A DNA stretch of 64,000 nucleotides, taken from positions 1 to 64,000 of the forward strand of contig CAKSOL010000007.1 in assembly GCA_934477125.1 (NCBI GenBank). Reading direction: 5' to 3'. Below are positions 9,055-19,210 of the stretch, piece after piece. Position numbers and translations under genes: made by a program. The notes beneath the pieces are model-generated. The model was not told the origin of the DNA. It worked only from the letters and a program-made list of their open reading frames with translations, and ran no database searches. Every line of letters begins with the position of its first letter. Position 1 is the first letter of the stretch. The DNA comes from an uncultured Eubacteriales bacterium. GTDB lineage: Bacteria > Bacillota > Clostridia > Oscillospirales > Acutalibacteraceae.

Positions 9055-10520
9055 TGTTCTTGAACCTTTTCGGAGCGCAGCAAAAACAAACCGACCTCTC
9101 CCGGCTTTACGGAAACGGTGAAGCGTTTCTGCATATCGCAATCGGTTGTCGGTATTACGGCTCCGGAAAGCGCGTCAGTAACACTTGCGGAGCGGCTTAT
9201 ACCGGGTAAATCAGGAACTGTAACCGTAACATCGGCGGCGGAATCCGTACCGTTCGGAACAACAATAATTGCAGCGCCTTTGCCGTAACAGACATATGGC
9301 TGATAGCTTGAAATTCCTTCCGTTTCAACCTTTTCTATGCGGCTTTGCCTGTGGTCATCCGGAAAGTTGCCGTATATTTCGGGCAGACTGCGCCTAAGAG
9401 CCAGCAGCCGCTTTACTTTTTCATATCTTTCGCGGCATTCCGGGCGTTCAAGCGCTTCTGTTTTCAGCCGTCCGTAATAATACAGGTTAATATCCGAATT
9501 TGAAAGGTCGCTGTCGTCGGTGAAATCACCGGTTGCCTCTCCCATATAAACTATCGGAATATAAGGCGAAAACAGTGCGTTATATATGAGGTCAAGCATA
9601 GAACCGTTATGACAGTAAATGTTATCGTGAGTGCTGTAACAGTAAGTATAAAGCTTTTTACCGCCTGTATGCTCGGCATCGTTTGCAAGCTTGCCCGAGC
9701 GGATGCAATCTACTATGTTATAACCGCCGCGCGTGAAGTATGCGGCGTTGGCATGGGTCTTGGTAAGGTCGTGTTCCCAATTATTAACTACGCCCATTTG
9801 CTCAATATCAAATGCCGAATGGCGGTCATTTGCGTGTTCCGAAATAATAGCTAATCGGTATCCGTCCTTTAAAGCTTCGCGTCGGATTTCGGCAAACAGC
9901 TCATAGCCTGTGACACACGGTTCCAAATCCACTCGTATGCCGTCCAAACGGCAGGTTTTTACGATTGAAAGCATGGTTTCCTTGTACCACTCAAAAAATA
10001 ACGGTTCGTCATACAGATATTTCGGTCCGCCCCAGTTTGACCATGCCTCTTTGTTGTTGGGGTCCTGCAAAATGCGTCCTATGGGGAACCGCTCGCCCCC
10101 GGCGGTTATCTCGCGGGTAATATCAACATCTGCCGATACTCCCCATGTCACAACATCCAGCAGTACGCGCAGTCCTTTTTTGTGCGCCGCATCGACAAAT
10201 TCCGCAAGCTTTTGCCACCCTGCATTATAATCAGAAGTGTCGGTAAGGGCAGGCTCAATGGTATCAAGACCGATATTTGTATAGCCGTTGGGGTAAGTGA
10301 AGCTGTGTCCCATCTCATTAACGGGGTCTATCCAAAGGCAGTTTACTCCCAGTTCGGCAAAATAGTCAAGTGTGCCGATAGCTGCGTCAATAGTGCCTTC
10401 CTGTGTTGCGTGCATAAGGTTTACTTCGGCGATAACCGCGCTCTGAAGCCAGGCAGGGGTATCTAAGCCGTTGTTATCGATTATAGGAAGGGAAGAGTCG
10501 GGCTGATGAATTGATGACAT
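9051..10520 (-). CDS. Cytoplasmic GH13-like glycosidase
   Basis: 489 residues, no signal peptide, start ATG 10520 after AGGAGGAATAAT. GH13-type regions: VLLDVVTWG, GIRVDLEP (D198 nucleophile), IISEH (E228), THDN (D299), then a beta-sandwich end domain. It aligns along its length with the barrel part of the secreted 1285-residue protein and with the membrane-anchored protein at 29204, so these are three paralogues in three locations. The role is probably intracellular hydrolysis or transfer on the same linkage; the exact GH13 subfamily is not recognised. Stop overlaps the GH38 start by four bases. Confidence 0.85.
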   Translation of the reverse strand: MSSIHQPDSSLPIIDNNGLDTPAWLQSAVIAEVNLMHATQEGTIDAAIGTLDYFAELGVNCLWIDPVNEMGHSFTYPNGYTNIGLDTIEPALTDTSDYNAGWQKLAEFVDAAHKKGLRVLLDVVTWGVSADVDITREITAGGERFPIGRILQDPNNKEAWSNWGGPKYLYDEPLFFEWYKETMLSIVKTCRLDGIRVDLEPCVTGYELFAEIRREALKDGYRLAIISEHANDRHSAFDIEQMGVVNNWEHDLTKTHANAAYFTRGGYNIVDCIRSGKLANDAEHTGGKKLYTYCYSTHDNIYCHNGSMLDLIYNALFSPYIPIVYMGEATGDFTDDSDLSNSDINLYYYGRLKTEALERPECRERYEKVKRLLALRRSLPEIYGNFPDDHRQSRIEKVETEGISSYQPYVCYGKGAAIIVVPNGTDSAADVTVTVPDLPGISRSASVTDALSGAVIPTTDCDMQKRFTVSVKPGEVGLFLLRSEKVQEQ

Positions 10521-10547
10521 ATATTATTCCTCCTTGAATTTTATGCT

Positions 10548-12689
10548 TTAGGCAGTGCAGGTTATGGTGGAAACAGCGGTCGTTAATACCTTTATCTGCG
10601 GCGGTACCGATATAACCGGCTCGCAATTCCGCTCCATATGGCAGTAAATGAATCCGTAGGGAGTAGGAATTGATATATCGGCATATTCCAACCCGTAAAG
10701 ACAGGGGTTAAGTCTGATAGTCCGCCAACCCGGTTCAACTATTTCAAGACCTAACAGGCTTACCGGCAGCTGATAAGCCGGTGTTCCGCCCCAGGCGTGG
10801 GAAAAATCAAAAAGATAATCACCGTTTCCGTCGGGCGGAAACCAGCCTTCCTGCAATCCTTTTCCGCAATTAGCGGCAAGCGGCTTCCAGCGCTCTAAAA
10901 GCGGCATCAGGTATTCCTCCTGCAAGCCCGTTTTTCTTATGGCACTTAGAGTAAAATGCATAAAATACGGTTGCATATCCGGCATATCGGTATCATTTAA
11001 TACAGTGCGTAAAATTCTTGCCGAATCCTTTTTGCTGCATACGCCGTAAAGTACAGCCATAACATTACTGTGCTTTGAAAAGTGACGCCGCGGAAGATTT
11101 TCCGGAAGATAATTATAAACGGGAACGGCATCCGGTGTGGGGAGACCGTCAAAGTAGAGACCCCGTTCGCTGTCGTAAAGCAGAGTCCGAATTGCGGTGC
11201 GCAGTGCGGAAGCATTTTCAAGACAACGCTTTTCCATATTAAAATCTTTTAACTCATTAAAAATATTTGCCGCTGTTTGCAATGCGCCGTGATACTGCAT
11301 ACACAGGCAGCTTTGCCCCAAATATTTAGGCGGATGGTGCATAGAAAAGCCGTCTACCGTATTCCAATCAACAAACATATAATTGGGGCATTTTTCTAAA
11401 AGACCGTTATCGCCGATGTAGCTTTCAAAGCGGGAAAGCAATTTTAAAAGTGCGCAAAGACATTTTTGCAACAGTCCAATGTTACCGGTAAAGCGGTAAA
11501 CATCCCAAAGCATCATAATCCATTGCAGGCTATAGCTCGTATGAAACATTACACCGTTGTTTTCTTCGAGCCATCGGGCTGTACGGTATAAATCGAATTC
11601 TGCAAGTCTCATATCGCCGAAGGTGCAGGCCGTCATCAGGCTTTCAATATAATAATCCCCTGTGCAGGCGAGCGGTTCCTGATGACGGGGACTGTCTAAA
11701 TGGATAGTCTGACGGCATATCCTGAGCGTCCATTTGCAAACATCGTAAACTGCGTTAAGCTCACGGTCTGATGTGTGGCAGTCTCCTTCATTTTTAACCG
11801 GATAATTAACGGCTGTGAGGTAAGGCTCAACAGTAACGGGAACGACATCGTCGTTGCGTATTGTCAGGCAAAGTGTTCCGATACTGTAATATCTCAGTGA
11901 ACGGTAAACTGTATCGCCGTCGGATATTACGGTTTCGCTGTCTCCGTTTTGCCAAAGCTCGGGCAGTTCATATCTATCGGCAGTAATATGCGCCTTTCCC
12001 TTGATCCTAAGACAAATAAATGAGGCATATATTTTATTAAAATCCGCGCAGGCTGTCAGCGTTTCACCGGGTTGAACGGTTATTTGCCGTATATTTTTCG
12101 GAAAAACCGTGTATTCGTCCATTGGTGGAATTTCAGAGATTTTGGGATGCCAGATATCCGCAAGCTCCTCTGCCGGCTGTAAGGACATTTCGGGAACACG
12201 TGCGTTATAGGTTCCGAAATCGGTGTAATGTGCGGCTTGTCGGCAAAGCCAGGATGAGTCTGTGCCGATAGGCTGAGACGTGCCGTCGGAAAAACGAACC
12301 TCTCCCTCTAACCAAAAGCCGCCGTGTCCCATGGAATAGTCGCAGAGTGCGGTGGGACCGAGCTGTACCAGCGCGCGCAGGGTCAGCGTTTTTCCGCATA
12401 CGGGGAGCGTCAGCGGCTGAGCAAAGTATGCAGGCGGCTTTTCGGTACACAGAAAATCACCTCCGGCGCATACAGGACCGTCTCCTATGGCTGTGTCGTT
12501 GAGGAAAAGGCGATAGTAAGTATCTCCGCATACCTTTAAGCTTACCTCCCTGACCTCCTGTGCAAATGAATAGTATTTTTTAAATTCCGCAACACGGTAC
12601 GGGATTGGTTTTGCTATGCTGTGACCGCAGATCGGGCAGGCTTGCATATCAGGATAATCAGCCTTCGGCAGCCATATCCAATGAGTCAT
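10548..12689 (-). CDS. GH78-like alpha-L-rhamnosidase family protein
   Basis: Start ATG 12689 (MTHWIWLPKADYPD) with GGAGA upstream; 713 residues, no signal peptide. N-terminal beta-rich segments precede an (alpha/alpha)6-type domain carrying DSPRHQEPLACTGD, the counterpart of the GH78 D-x-P-x-x-x-E-x-x-x-x-TGD signature, then VDWNTVDG and SHAWGGTP. A short C-terminal beta-sandwich ends in PTPYGFIYCHMER. These fit bacterial GH78 or a sister family, but the conserved tryptophan of the signature is cysteine, so rhamnose specificity is not certain. It follows the two permease genes and precedes the GH13-like gene in the operon. Confidence 0.75.
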   Translation of the reverse strand: MTHWIWLPKADYPDMQACPICGHSIAKPIPYRVAEFKKYYSFAQEVREVSLKVCGDTYYRLFLNDTAIGDGPVCAGGDFLCTEKPPAYFAQPLTLPVCGKTLTLRALVQLGPTALCDYSMGHGGFWLEGEVRFSDGTSQPIGTDSSWLCRQAAHYTDFGTYNARVPEMSLQPAEELADIWHPKISEIPPMDEYTVFPKNIRQITVQPGETLTACADFNKIYASFICLRIKGKAHITADRYELPELWQNGDSETVISDGDTVYRSLRYYSIGTLCLTIRNDDVVPVTVEPYLTAVNYPVKNEGDCHTSDRELNAVYDVCKWTLRICRQTIHLDSPRHQEPLACTGDYYIESLMTACTFGDMRLAEFDLYRTARWLEENNGVMFHTSYSLQWIMMLWDVYRFTGNIGLLQKCLCALLKLLSRFESYIGDNGLLEKCPNYMFVDWNTVDGFSMHHPPKYLGQSCLCMQYHGALQTAANIFNELKDFNMEKRCLENASALRTAIRTLLYDSERGLYFDGLPTPDAVPVYNYLPENLPRRHFSKHSNVMAVLYGVCSKKDSARILRTVLNDTDMPDMQPYFMHFTLSAIRKTGLQEEYLMPLLERWKPLAANCGKGLQEGWFPPDGNGDYLFDFSHAWGGTPAYQLPVSLLGLEIVEPGWRTIRLNPCLYGLEYADISIPTPYGFIYCHMERNCEPVISVPPQIKVLTTAVSTITCTA

Positions 12690-12724
12690 AAAAATTCTCC
12701 TCTTATATTTAAAATCACTGTATT

Positions 12725-13633
12725 TTATCCGTTTGACAATCCGGAGGTGGATATGCTCTGCACCAAGTATTTCTGACAAAATGAAAACAATATCAGAAGC
12801 GGTATCATTATAAGCAGTGTTGCGGCACAACGGGAAATCAGCGTACCTGTAACGTCGTAAGCGTTGTTTATGCGTATGCTGACATTCTCCAGAAGATTAG
12901 CAAGAATGTCTGTGTTCGGATAATAAAGCTTGGAATAAATGTCGTCTGTCCATTGCCAGCTGACCGAAAACAGCAGAACGGTCAGCATTGTTGTTCGGGC
13001 GTTGGGCAGCATAACCAACGTAAATGTTTTCCAGACATCCGCACCGTCGATACAGGCGGCCTCATCCAACTCCTGCGGGATGGCGGCAAACTGTTCTTTG
13101 AACAGGTATATATATAGTCCCTGCTTGATGCCTGTACAGCCGATAGCCATAAGCCACATCGGAATAAATGTGTTTGTCAGATTGACCGTAACAAAACCTA
13201 AACGGAAGTATACAAAATTCAGATATTGAGCTGTTGAAACGGTTTGTATAGGTACCAGCATTATAAGTAAAACACAGCCGAAAAGCAGCTTGTTGAGCTT
13301 AAAATTAAATCTTGCCAATCCGTATCCTACAAGAACGCTTGATACTACCTGAAGCGCCGCGACAGTTAACGAAAGGAAAACGGTATTCGGCAGGGTTTTC
13401 GTAAGGTTTAAACCGTTAATAGCCGTGCGCCAGTAATGCAGCGACCAATGCTTAGGAATGGTATTAACGCTGTTGTCCAGAAGATCTGATGGGTTCATGC
13501 ATGAAAGTAAAAACTTTGTGACGATCGGTCGAAGAATGATAAATGCCAGACCGAACAGAATAATAAACCGAAGCAGGGAAAAGCCCAGCTTGGATATGCG
13601 GCGGGTCAGCCGCTGTTTTTGAATAGCAGTCAT
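12725..13633 (-). CDS. CUT1 sugar ABC permease, MalG type
   Basis: Start ATG 13633 (MTAIQKQRLTRR) with GGAGA upstream; 302 residues. Six predicted membrane segments and the cytoplasmic EAA loop (EAACIDGA) that docks the ATPase. It pairs with the MalF-type gene just upstream (13647-14540). This second permease pair of the operon has no adjacent binding protein. The orphan lipoprotein at 31045 could serve it, which is inference. No ATPase gene is present in the window, as is common for CUT1 systems sharing an MsmX-type ATPase. Confidence 0.9.
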   Translation of the reverse strand: MTAIQKQRLTRRISKLGFSLLRFIILFGLAFIILRPIVTKFLLSCMNPSDLLDNSVNTIPKHWSLHYWRTAINGLNLTKTLPNTVFLSLTVAALQVVSSVLVGYGLARFNFKLNKLLFGCVLLIMLVPIQTVSTAQYLNFVYFRLGFVTVNLTNTFIPMWLMAIGCTGIKQGLYIYLFKEQFAAIPQELDEAACIDGADVWKTFTLVMLPNARTTMLTVLLFSVSWQWTDDIYSKLYYPNTDILANLLENVSIRINNAYDVTGTLISRCAATLLIMIPLLILFSFCQKYLVQSISTSGLSNG

Positions 13634-13646
13634 ATTTTGCTCTCCT

Positions 13647-14540
13647 TTAAATGCTGTGCTTTCTGTAAGCGCGGATAATTGCCATAACAACGGCAATAAC
13701 TATTCCTAAACAGATTAAATAAAGAATACTTGCCGCAGTTGCGAGTGAATATTGCTGCTGTGTGCCAAGCTCGGAAATATAGGTGAAAATTCCCGAAGGA
13801 TCGGTAAATGAGTCAACGATTGTATAAACTGCGTTAATAGTCATTTGAGGCATAATCATCGGAAAGGTTATTTTCCAAAATAATTCCCACTTATTGCAGC
13901 CCTCAACGGCTGCCGCCTCGTAAAGCGACGGCGGGATTTCCTGGAGACCGGCAAGGAAAATAAAAATCTGAATACCGCTTGCGGTAACAACACTGTAAAT
14001 ATTTGAAACAGCGCTGCTGATGATTCCGGTAACAGTGTTGCTGAAATTGAGAGATGAAAGCATTGATGAAATACCGCCGACAAGCGACAGGGAAGAATCC
14101 GTGCCGGTATCAACCGTTTGGGCAACCAGCTCCATAGCCGGTGCGTCAAAACGCACAAGTATGCCGGTTGTGAGGATTACCGGCAGAAAAAATATCATTC
14201 TTGCGGCAAGTCGCCCGCGGAAGCGCTGATTGAGAAGTGTCGCTATAAAAAGACTGAAAATCAGAATTATCGGAATATTTATCAGCAGTGTCCGCAGGCT
14301 TGCAACCATATCGGGAACTATCTGAGGGTCCTTTGTCAGAGCTGTCTGATAATACTGCCAGCCGCGGAATGTAAGCTTATATCCGAAGCTTCCGATTGTA
14401 ATTTCATTGAAAGAAAAGATAATCGTTCGGACAAGGCTCGGAATAAAAATAAATGCCAGACCTAAAAACAGCGGTATCATAAAAAGATAGCCTTTTCTTG
14501 CCCGCCGTTCCATATAGGAAACTGAATGCTTATTTTTCAT
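13647..14540 (-). CDS. CUT1 sugar ABC permease, MalF/LplB type
   Basis: 297 residues, start ATG 14540 after AGGAG. Hydrophobic membrane segments from the N-terminus (GYLFMIPLFLGLAFIF) onward and EAA loop EAAAVEGC. It lies 4 bp downstream of the DUF5696-type gene and 13 bp upstream of its MalG-type partner, so co-translation is likely. It forms the transmembrane channel of an oligosaccharide importer. Confidence 0.9.
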   Translation of the reverse strand: MKNKHSVSYMERRARKGYLFMIPLFLGLAFIFIPSLVRTIIFSFNEITIGSFGYKLTFRGWQYYQTALTKDPQIVPDMVASLRTLLINIPIILIFSLFIATLLNQRFRGRLAARMIFFLPVILTTGILVRFDAPAMELVAQTVDTGTDSSLSLVGGISSMLSSLNFSNTVTGIISSAVSNIYSVVTASGIQIFIFLAGLQEIPPSLYEAAAVEGCNKWELFWKITFPMIMPQMTINAVYTIVDSFTDPSGIFTYISELGTQQQYSLATAASILYLICLGIVIAVVMAIIRAYRKHSI

Positions 14541-14544
14541 ATTA

Positions 14545-17121
14545 TCAGCTCCTTTCCGCGCTTATAAGTGTGAAATCATGGGCTTTAACCGTAATTCCGT
14601 CGGCGTTATAGTCTTTATCGGAATAGTTTACATACGCCCGGCTTTGGTCTGCGTAAACGGTGCAGAATATGTTTTCTCCGAGGCTTATATGCTCGGCTAT
14701 CTCCTGATTTGCCGTTTTTCTTTGGAATGCTCCTATTCGCTGCCACAGAGAGATGAATTCCTTTAGATTACTGTCGCTGTTCATAGAGTAGTATAAGCTT
14801 CCGATGCTTGTTCCGGTCAACTCGGAATCATCTTTTCCGATAACGGCATAGGAAAGAACCGCACCGTATTCGAGCGAGCGAAGAATCTGTTCGTTGCGGT
14901 CATAGCTGAAATTTATCGCTTCACCGCAGTATGGAACAAGTCCGTGAATAACCATCGGATAAAACGGGACAGCCGTTGTTTCGGCGTCAAAACGGGAACT
15001 GTTAAGAGGAATATTATATATATCGTCGGCGTAGGGCAGAACATAGGCATTTCCTGTATCAAAGCTCATACTTTCCGCAGCTGAGCGCGCATTCTCAAGA
15101 ACCGCCTGAACGGTCATAAGCGCATCGGTACGGCTCACGGGGGTATGAGTTGTGTAGTCGCCGCCGAGATATTTTCCCAATGTGCCGAACGAAACAGCCG
15201 GATTTTTTCCGAGAGCTTTTTCAATACCGCCGAGGTATTCGGAGGCATAATTGAAATATTGCTTCGGGGACAGGAAATAGGGGATATCCTTTCCGCTGTT
15301 AAACGCTCTTGTTACAGGGTCGTAGCTTTCCCGCTTTACGGGTACCCGGTTTAGATAGTGAGCGCTGTCGGTCTTTTTTGAAAATCCGTTTCCGGTGTCG
15401 TATACAAATTGAAAGCTTCCGTCAGTATAAAGCTTTCCGCCGGAATTTTGCAGCTTTTCCTGCAATTTTGAAAGCTCGTTTTTATTTCCGAGTTTTCCGG
15501 AAAGGGAGAATCGGTTATTTGCCTTTGGCGTCAGTCCGTTTCGGGAAAAACCGTTCAGTCTGACGGCGGCACCGATATTGCCGTCGGAAATAAGCGTATC
15601 AATGTCGCGGCTTATATCGCTAAGGGTTGACAATACGATTTTTTTATCATACGGAATTCCCAAAAAGTTTGAACTTTTTAAAGCCATACCCCAATAGGTA
15701 AGATATATGTCCGGATTTTCGGCGGAGTCGGTTTTGCGGATGCCGTTATTGTCCGAAAGATAGCGGCGATATACCTTCGCCATGGCCTGCCAGCTGCTTT
15801 CATCACTTCCGAGCAATATAAAGCGCTGAGTCGGAAATGCCGACGATAGCTTTTCAACAAAGAGATTGTATACCGGGATCAGCTGATCGGCACCGATATC
15901 GGTCGTGTCCATATGCCGCATGGTGAACATTGTATATATGTGGTTCGGAGCCGCAGAGCAATCCGGACTTTCGGCATAGAAGGTTCCGTTTTCGCTGCCT
16001 TCCTCAATTATCGTCATAACCGCGCCGGACGGACGGAGTATACCGTATACCGGCAAACAGCTGTTTTGAGAAAGCTGGGTCATTTTATCGCTTTGAATGC
16101 TGTAATCCGAACCGTAAAACGGCTGCGAATATGTACTTACATGATTTTTGCTCCAGTCTATAACGGCTCCGCTGCCGTCGGGAACGAAAAACTGACCGTC
16201 TGAACCTTCCGAAGAAGCGAAATATTCTAAGAATGTAAGGCTTTGCAGCTTGTACTCGTTGCTTGCTTCTTCGATACGGTCGGTCAGAACGCGGGCGGTA
16301 AATCCGTCCGTCTGTAATGAGTATTCAACCGGAATAACAAATCCGGGAGAGTTCGATTGCTGTTCCGAGTCAAGTCCCAAATCCGATATATCTGCGGCAT
16401 AGTCGGCTTGCGTGTAGCCGATAAGCGCCATATATTCCTGAATTTCTTCTTTATCGCTGTCGCCGGCATCGTCGTTAAGAATATAAAGCGGAGCTTTTTT
16501 GATTGCAGGGTATGCCTTTATAATTTCTTTATCCGCTTCGTCTGCGGTATAAAGGGTATAAAACCTCATCATGCGTCGGCTCATAGCGGCGCCGTCCGGG
16601 TTGGAGTCGTTTTGCATAAGCTCCAGCAGCTCATCCATTTTTTCTTCGCTTATTACCTGCGGAACAAGACCGTCGCTTTCACCCTCTCCGAATGTATATA
16701 CCACCCTTATGCTGTTGTCATTATAGGTGACGCGGTAATGTCCTTCCGCTACGCTGTCTGCGTCGGAAAACATATACTGTGCGGAGGATTGCTCCTCGTA
16801 ATACACAATCGTCATCTCGGAGTTCATCCGCTTTTGGGTGTCTGCCGAATATGCAGCCGAGCTTTCTTCGTTAAAATACGAATAAAACTTAACACCTTTA
16901 TTTTTGTTTTCAACGGTAAAATGCGTCGTTTTTGAATCAAATACTAACCGCATACTGTCATTTTCGAGGGTTATAACTTCTTCTCCGGCAGTCTTCCAGG
17001 AGGCGTCGTCGTCGGAACTGCCGCGCACAGGCGTTTTGTAGGCGGTGCCTCCGGAACAACCTGTAAGAGAAACCGATATAAGAACCGCCGTGAGTAAAGC
17101 AAAGTATTTTTTAATTTTCAT
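14545..17121 (-). CDS. DUF5696-type lipoprotein of a sugar-import operon
   Basis: Start ATG 17121 (MKIKKYFALL) behind GAGGAGGGA; 858 residues. A lipobox (VSLTGCSGG) makes it a membrane-attached lipoprotein. The N-terminal third (ENDSMRLVFDSKTTHFTVENK) and the long barrel-like C-terminal part (YLTYWGMALKSSNFLGIPYD and onward) match my knowledge of DUF5696 proteins, which recur beside Yip1-domain proteins and CUT1 permeases in Firmicutes. Function is unknown. The size and barrel-like half would suit an extracellular glycan-active or binding protein, but I see no recognised catalytic signature. Located between two permease pairs. Confidence 0.7.
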   Translation of the reverse strand: MKIKKYFALLTAVLISVSLTGCSGGTAYKTPVRGSSDDDASWKTAGEEVITLENDSMRLVFDSKTTHFTVENKNKGVKFYSYFNEESSAAYSADTQKRMNSEMTIVYYEEQSSAQYMFSDADSVAEGHYRVTYNDNSIRVVYTFGEGESDGLVPQVISEEKMDELLELMQNDSNPDGAAMSRRMMRFYTLYTADEADKEIIKAYPAIKKAPLYILNDDAGDSDKEEIQEYMALIGYTQADYAADISDLGLDSEQQSNSPGFVIPVEYSLQTDGFTARVLTDRIEEASNEYKLQSLTFLEYFASSEGSDGQFFVPDGSGAVIDWSKNHVSTYSQPFYGSDYSIQSDKMTQLSQNSCLPVYGILRPSGAVMTIIEEGSENGTFYAESPDCSAAPNHIYTMFTMRHMDTTDIGADQLIPVYNLFVEKLSSAFPTQRFILLGSDESSWQAMAKVYRRYLSDNNGIRKTDSAENPDIYLTYWGMALKSSNFLGIPYDKKIVLSTLSDISRDIDTLISDGNIGAAVRLNGFSRNGLTPKANNRFSLSGKLGNKNELSKLQEKLQNSGGKLYTDGSFQFVYDTGNGFSKKTDSAHYLNRVPVKRESYDPVTRAFNSGKDIPYFLSPKQYFNYASEYLGGIEKALGKNPAVSFGTLGKYLGGDYTTHTPVSRTDALMTVQAVLENARSAAESMSFDTGNAYVLPYADDIYNIPLNSSRFDAETTAVPFYPMVIHGLVPYCGEAINFSYDRNEQILRSLEYGAVLSYAVIGKDDSELTGTSIGSLYYSMNSDSNLKEFISLWQRIGAFQRKTANQEIAEHISLGENIFCTVYADQSRAYVNYSDKDYNADGITVKAHDFTLISAERS

Positions 17122-17135
17122 CTGTCGGTCCCTCC

Positions 17136-19199
17136 TCAGTAGGTTCGGAAAATCAATTCCTTGTAAATGCCGTAGAAATAATTGTAAATTTCCTGAATAA
17201 GACTTGAAAGCAGTAATAAAATAAACAGAATAATGCACATTCCAAGCAAAGTAAGCACGGCTGTCAGCACCGATTTTCCGAGAGAATAATCGTGAACCGT
17301 CATCATGCCAAAAAACATAAGCGCGAGCACCCAAATCAGGCAGATAACATCCAGAAGTGTGTATATCATCGCTTCTTCCTCAGTCAGTATATGAGACAGG
17401 AGAAAAAGCGGAACGCTCATCAGTACATACGGCTTGAGCGCATATCCTGTGGCAGTCATAATATCCTTCATTGTCCCTTTGCCGTCCATCAGCGCTGTGA
17501 AGCACCAGTTTGCGATTACCCAAAACGCTATCGGCAGCAAAATCAGCAGCAGCCTGTAAGGAACATTGACATTTTCGGAAACCGTTCCGGTAACGGCGTA
17601 TCCCGAAAACTGGACTCTTACGGCATAGCATATAATAAATGCAATAAGAATAATAAGAGCGCTTTTAAGATCGCCGCGTCCTTCGTGCTTAATATCCCAA
17701 TATCCGTCAAAGGGATGAAAAAGCGTGTATGTCGCGTAGCGCTGCTTTTTGTAAACATCGCTTTCGCGAATTTTCATACAAAGCCGATTTTTCCGCATTT
17801 TCTTTTTCAAAACAAGGAAAATAACCAAAATCACTGCAATTCCGACAGCAAACGGAATAATTGCCGTGCGTATAAATTGATTGCGGGATTTTTCAAAAGC
17901 CTTGCTGTAAAGTGTTCGCGCGTGAATTTTTTTAAGCTCGTGCATAGCGGAGTCGGTGTCGCCGCGGGCGATTGATATTTTTGCCATACCTGTAATGGCG
18001 GGCGTATAGTGTGAGCAGTATCTTCGTACCTCCTGCCATGCGGCATATGAGGAGTCATAGTCACCGTCATTATAAGCCTGCATTGCCGCTCTGACGATCC
18101 GCCCGAATTCCGTCTGTGTATAAACTGTAACGGTACCCTTTGTACCGTCGGTAACCAACAGCCGCTCCCCAACCTGCTCAATAGCGGTAGCGTTATAGAA
18201 CAGACCCTTTTGTGAGCCGATGCTTCCGAATGCGTAAAGCAGCTCGCCGTCGGAATTATAAGCGTATATTTTGCCGTCGGTTGTATTAAGCAGGGTAAAG
18301 CTGCCGTCAGAGCCTAAAGCTATATCGGCAAATCCTGTTCCTCCGCTTTGACCGAGCGATTTCCGGTATTCGCTGTCGCCGATATGCGACAGCTCTGCCA
18401 AAACATCCTCGCCTGCGCTGTTCAGCCGTGCCGCCGGAGTGGTGGATGACGTGAGCGAAACGGCGTATATAAAGCCTTTTTTGTCTATTTCGAGGGCATT
18501 GTATTCCGTGGGAACATATTGTTCCATACGCTTGCGCTGCTCTTTTGTGGCTATCTTTCGCCAAATTAACTGCAGCACATTATATTCTACATTCGGAGCG
18601 CCGAAGAATGAGGTGAAGCTGCCGTCGGGAGCTAAGCGGATAAGTCCCTTATTTACACCCTTTGCCACAACATATATCCGTCCGGCGCGGTCTGCCGTAA
18701 TTCGTATCGGCGTATATGTATAATCTGAGCCGAGCTGAGGAATATCAGGGCGTCCGAGTACCTTCTCAGCCGCATAATCATTGCGGCGGAAAACGGCTAT
18801 CCGGCTGTTTGCAGAGTCAGCAATATAAATCAGGCTTTCATCAGCATAACATCCGGTTGGGGACGAAAGGGAATCTCCGTCGCTGAATTCGCTGATTATT
18901 CGCAGCAGATTATATTCGGTATCTGTAACAAGCACTCTGTTGTTGCCTGTGTCGCACCAATACAGTCTGTCGATACCGTCGTAAAATACATCCGAAAGTC
19001 CGGAAAGACCGGATGTTCCGAGGTCTGTTCCGTTTAACGTTTTTTCTACCGTATACGGAGCGGGAGTCAGCAAAGGCTCATTGTCGTTGTCGTAAATATA
19101 AGAGTCATAAGGCAGTCCGTTTGCGGGAGCGGCGGAAACAGAAATGCCCGTTGCAAGCAAAAGCGCAAATCCGACGCACAGAATTTTCTTTAATCTCAT
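17136..19199 (-). CDS. NHL-type beta-propeller plus Yip1-like membrane protein
   Basis: 687 residues with a signal peptide (about 1-23). Residues about 60-360 form NHL-like propeller repeats (LYWCDTGNNRVLV, IYIADSANSRIAV, DGSFTLLNTTDGKIYAY). A short TPR-like helical stretch follows (YNDGDYDSSYAAWQEVRRYC), then one membrane helix near 450 and five or so more in a Yip1-like domain (about 500-687). The extracellular propeller may sense or bind glycan while the membrane part sits near the permeases. The gene is 14 bp upstream of the DUF5696-type gene, the usual pairing for this family as far as I know. The biochemical role is unknown. Confidence 0.7.
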   Translation of the reverse strand: MRLKKILCVGFALLLATGISVSAAPANGLPYDSYIYDNDNEPLLTPAPYTVEKTLNGTDLGTSGLSGLSDVFYDGIDRLYWCDTGNNRVLVTDTEYNLLRIISEFSDGDSLSSPTGCYADESLIYIADSANSRIAVFRRNDYAAEKVLGRPDIPQLGSDYTYTPIRITADRAGRIYVVAKGVNKGLIRLAPDGSFTSFFGAPNVEYNVLQLIWRKIATKEQRKRMEQYVPTEYNALEIDKKGFIYAVSLTSSTTPAARLNSAGEDVLAELSHIGDSEYRKSLGQSGGTGFADIALGSDGSFTLLNTTDGKIYAYNSDGELLYAFGSIGSQKGLFYNATAIEQVGERLLVTDGTKGTVTVYTQTEFGRIVRAAMQAYNDGDYDSSYAAWQEVRRYCSHYTPAITGMAKISIARGDTDSAMHELKKIHARTLYSKAFEKSRNQFIRTAIIPFAVGIAVILVIFLVLKKKMRKNRLCMKIRESDVYKKQRYATYTLFHPFDGYWDIKHEGRGDLKSALIILIAFIICYAVRVQFSGYAVTGTVSENVNVPYRLLLILLPIAFWVIANWCFTALMDGKGTMKDIMTATGYALKPYVLMSVPLFLLSHILTEEEAMIYTLLDVICLIWVLALMFFGMMTVHDYSLGKSVLTAVLTLLGMCIILFILLLLSSLIQEIYNYFYGIYKELIFRTY

Positions 19200-19210
19200 A
19201 CAGCGCCTCC

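Noticed and set aside
9054..9141. N-terminal extension of the GH38 protein from 9141
   Set aside because: The extra 29 residues lie inside the upstream gene, have no SD, and the family begins with the NAHIDPVW region near the ATG at 9054.
16357..16935. A 192-codon frame opposite the DUF5696-type gene
   Set aside because: Shadow of a strongly supported lipoprotein gene; no SD and an unlikely composition.
17292..17975. A 227-codon plus-strand frame opposite the beta-propeller/Yip1 gene
   Set aside because: Basic, low-complexity shadow without a start signal; the minus-strand gene fits the operon.
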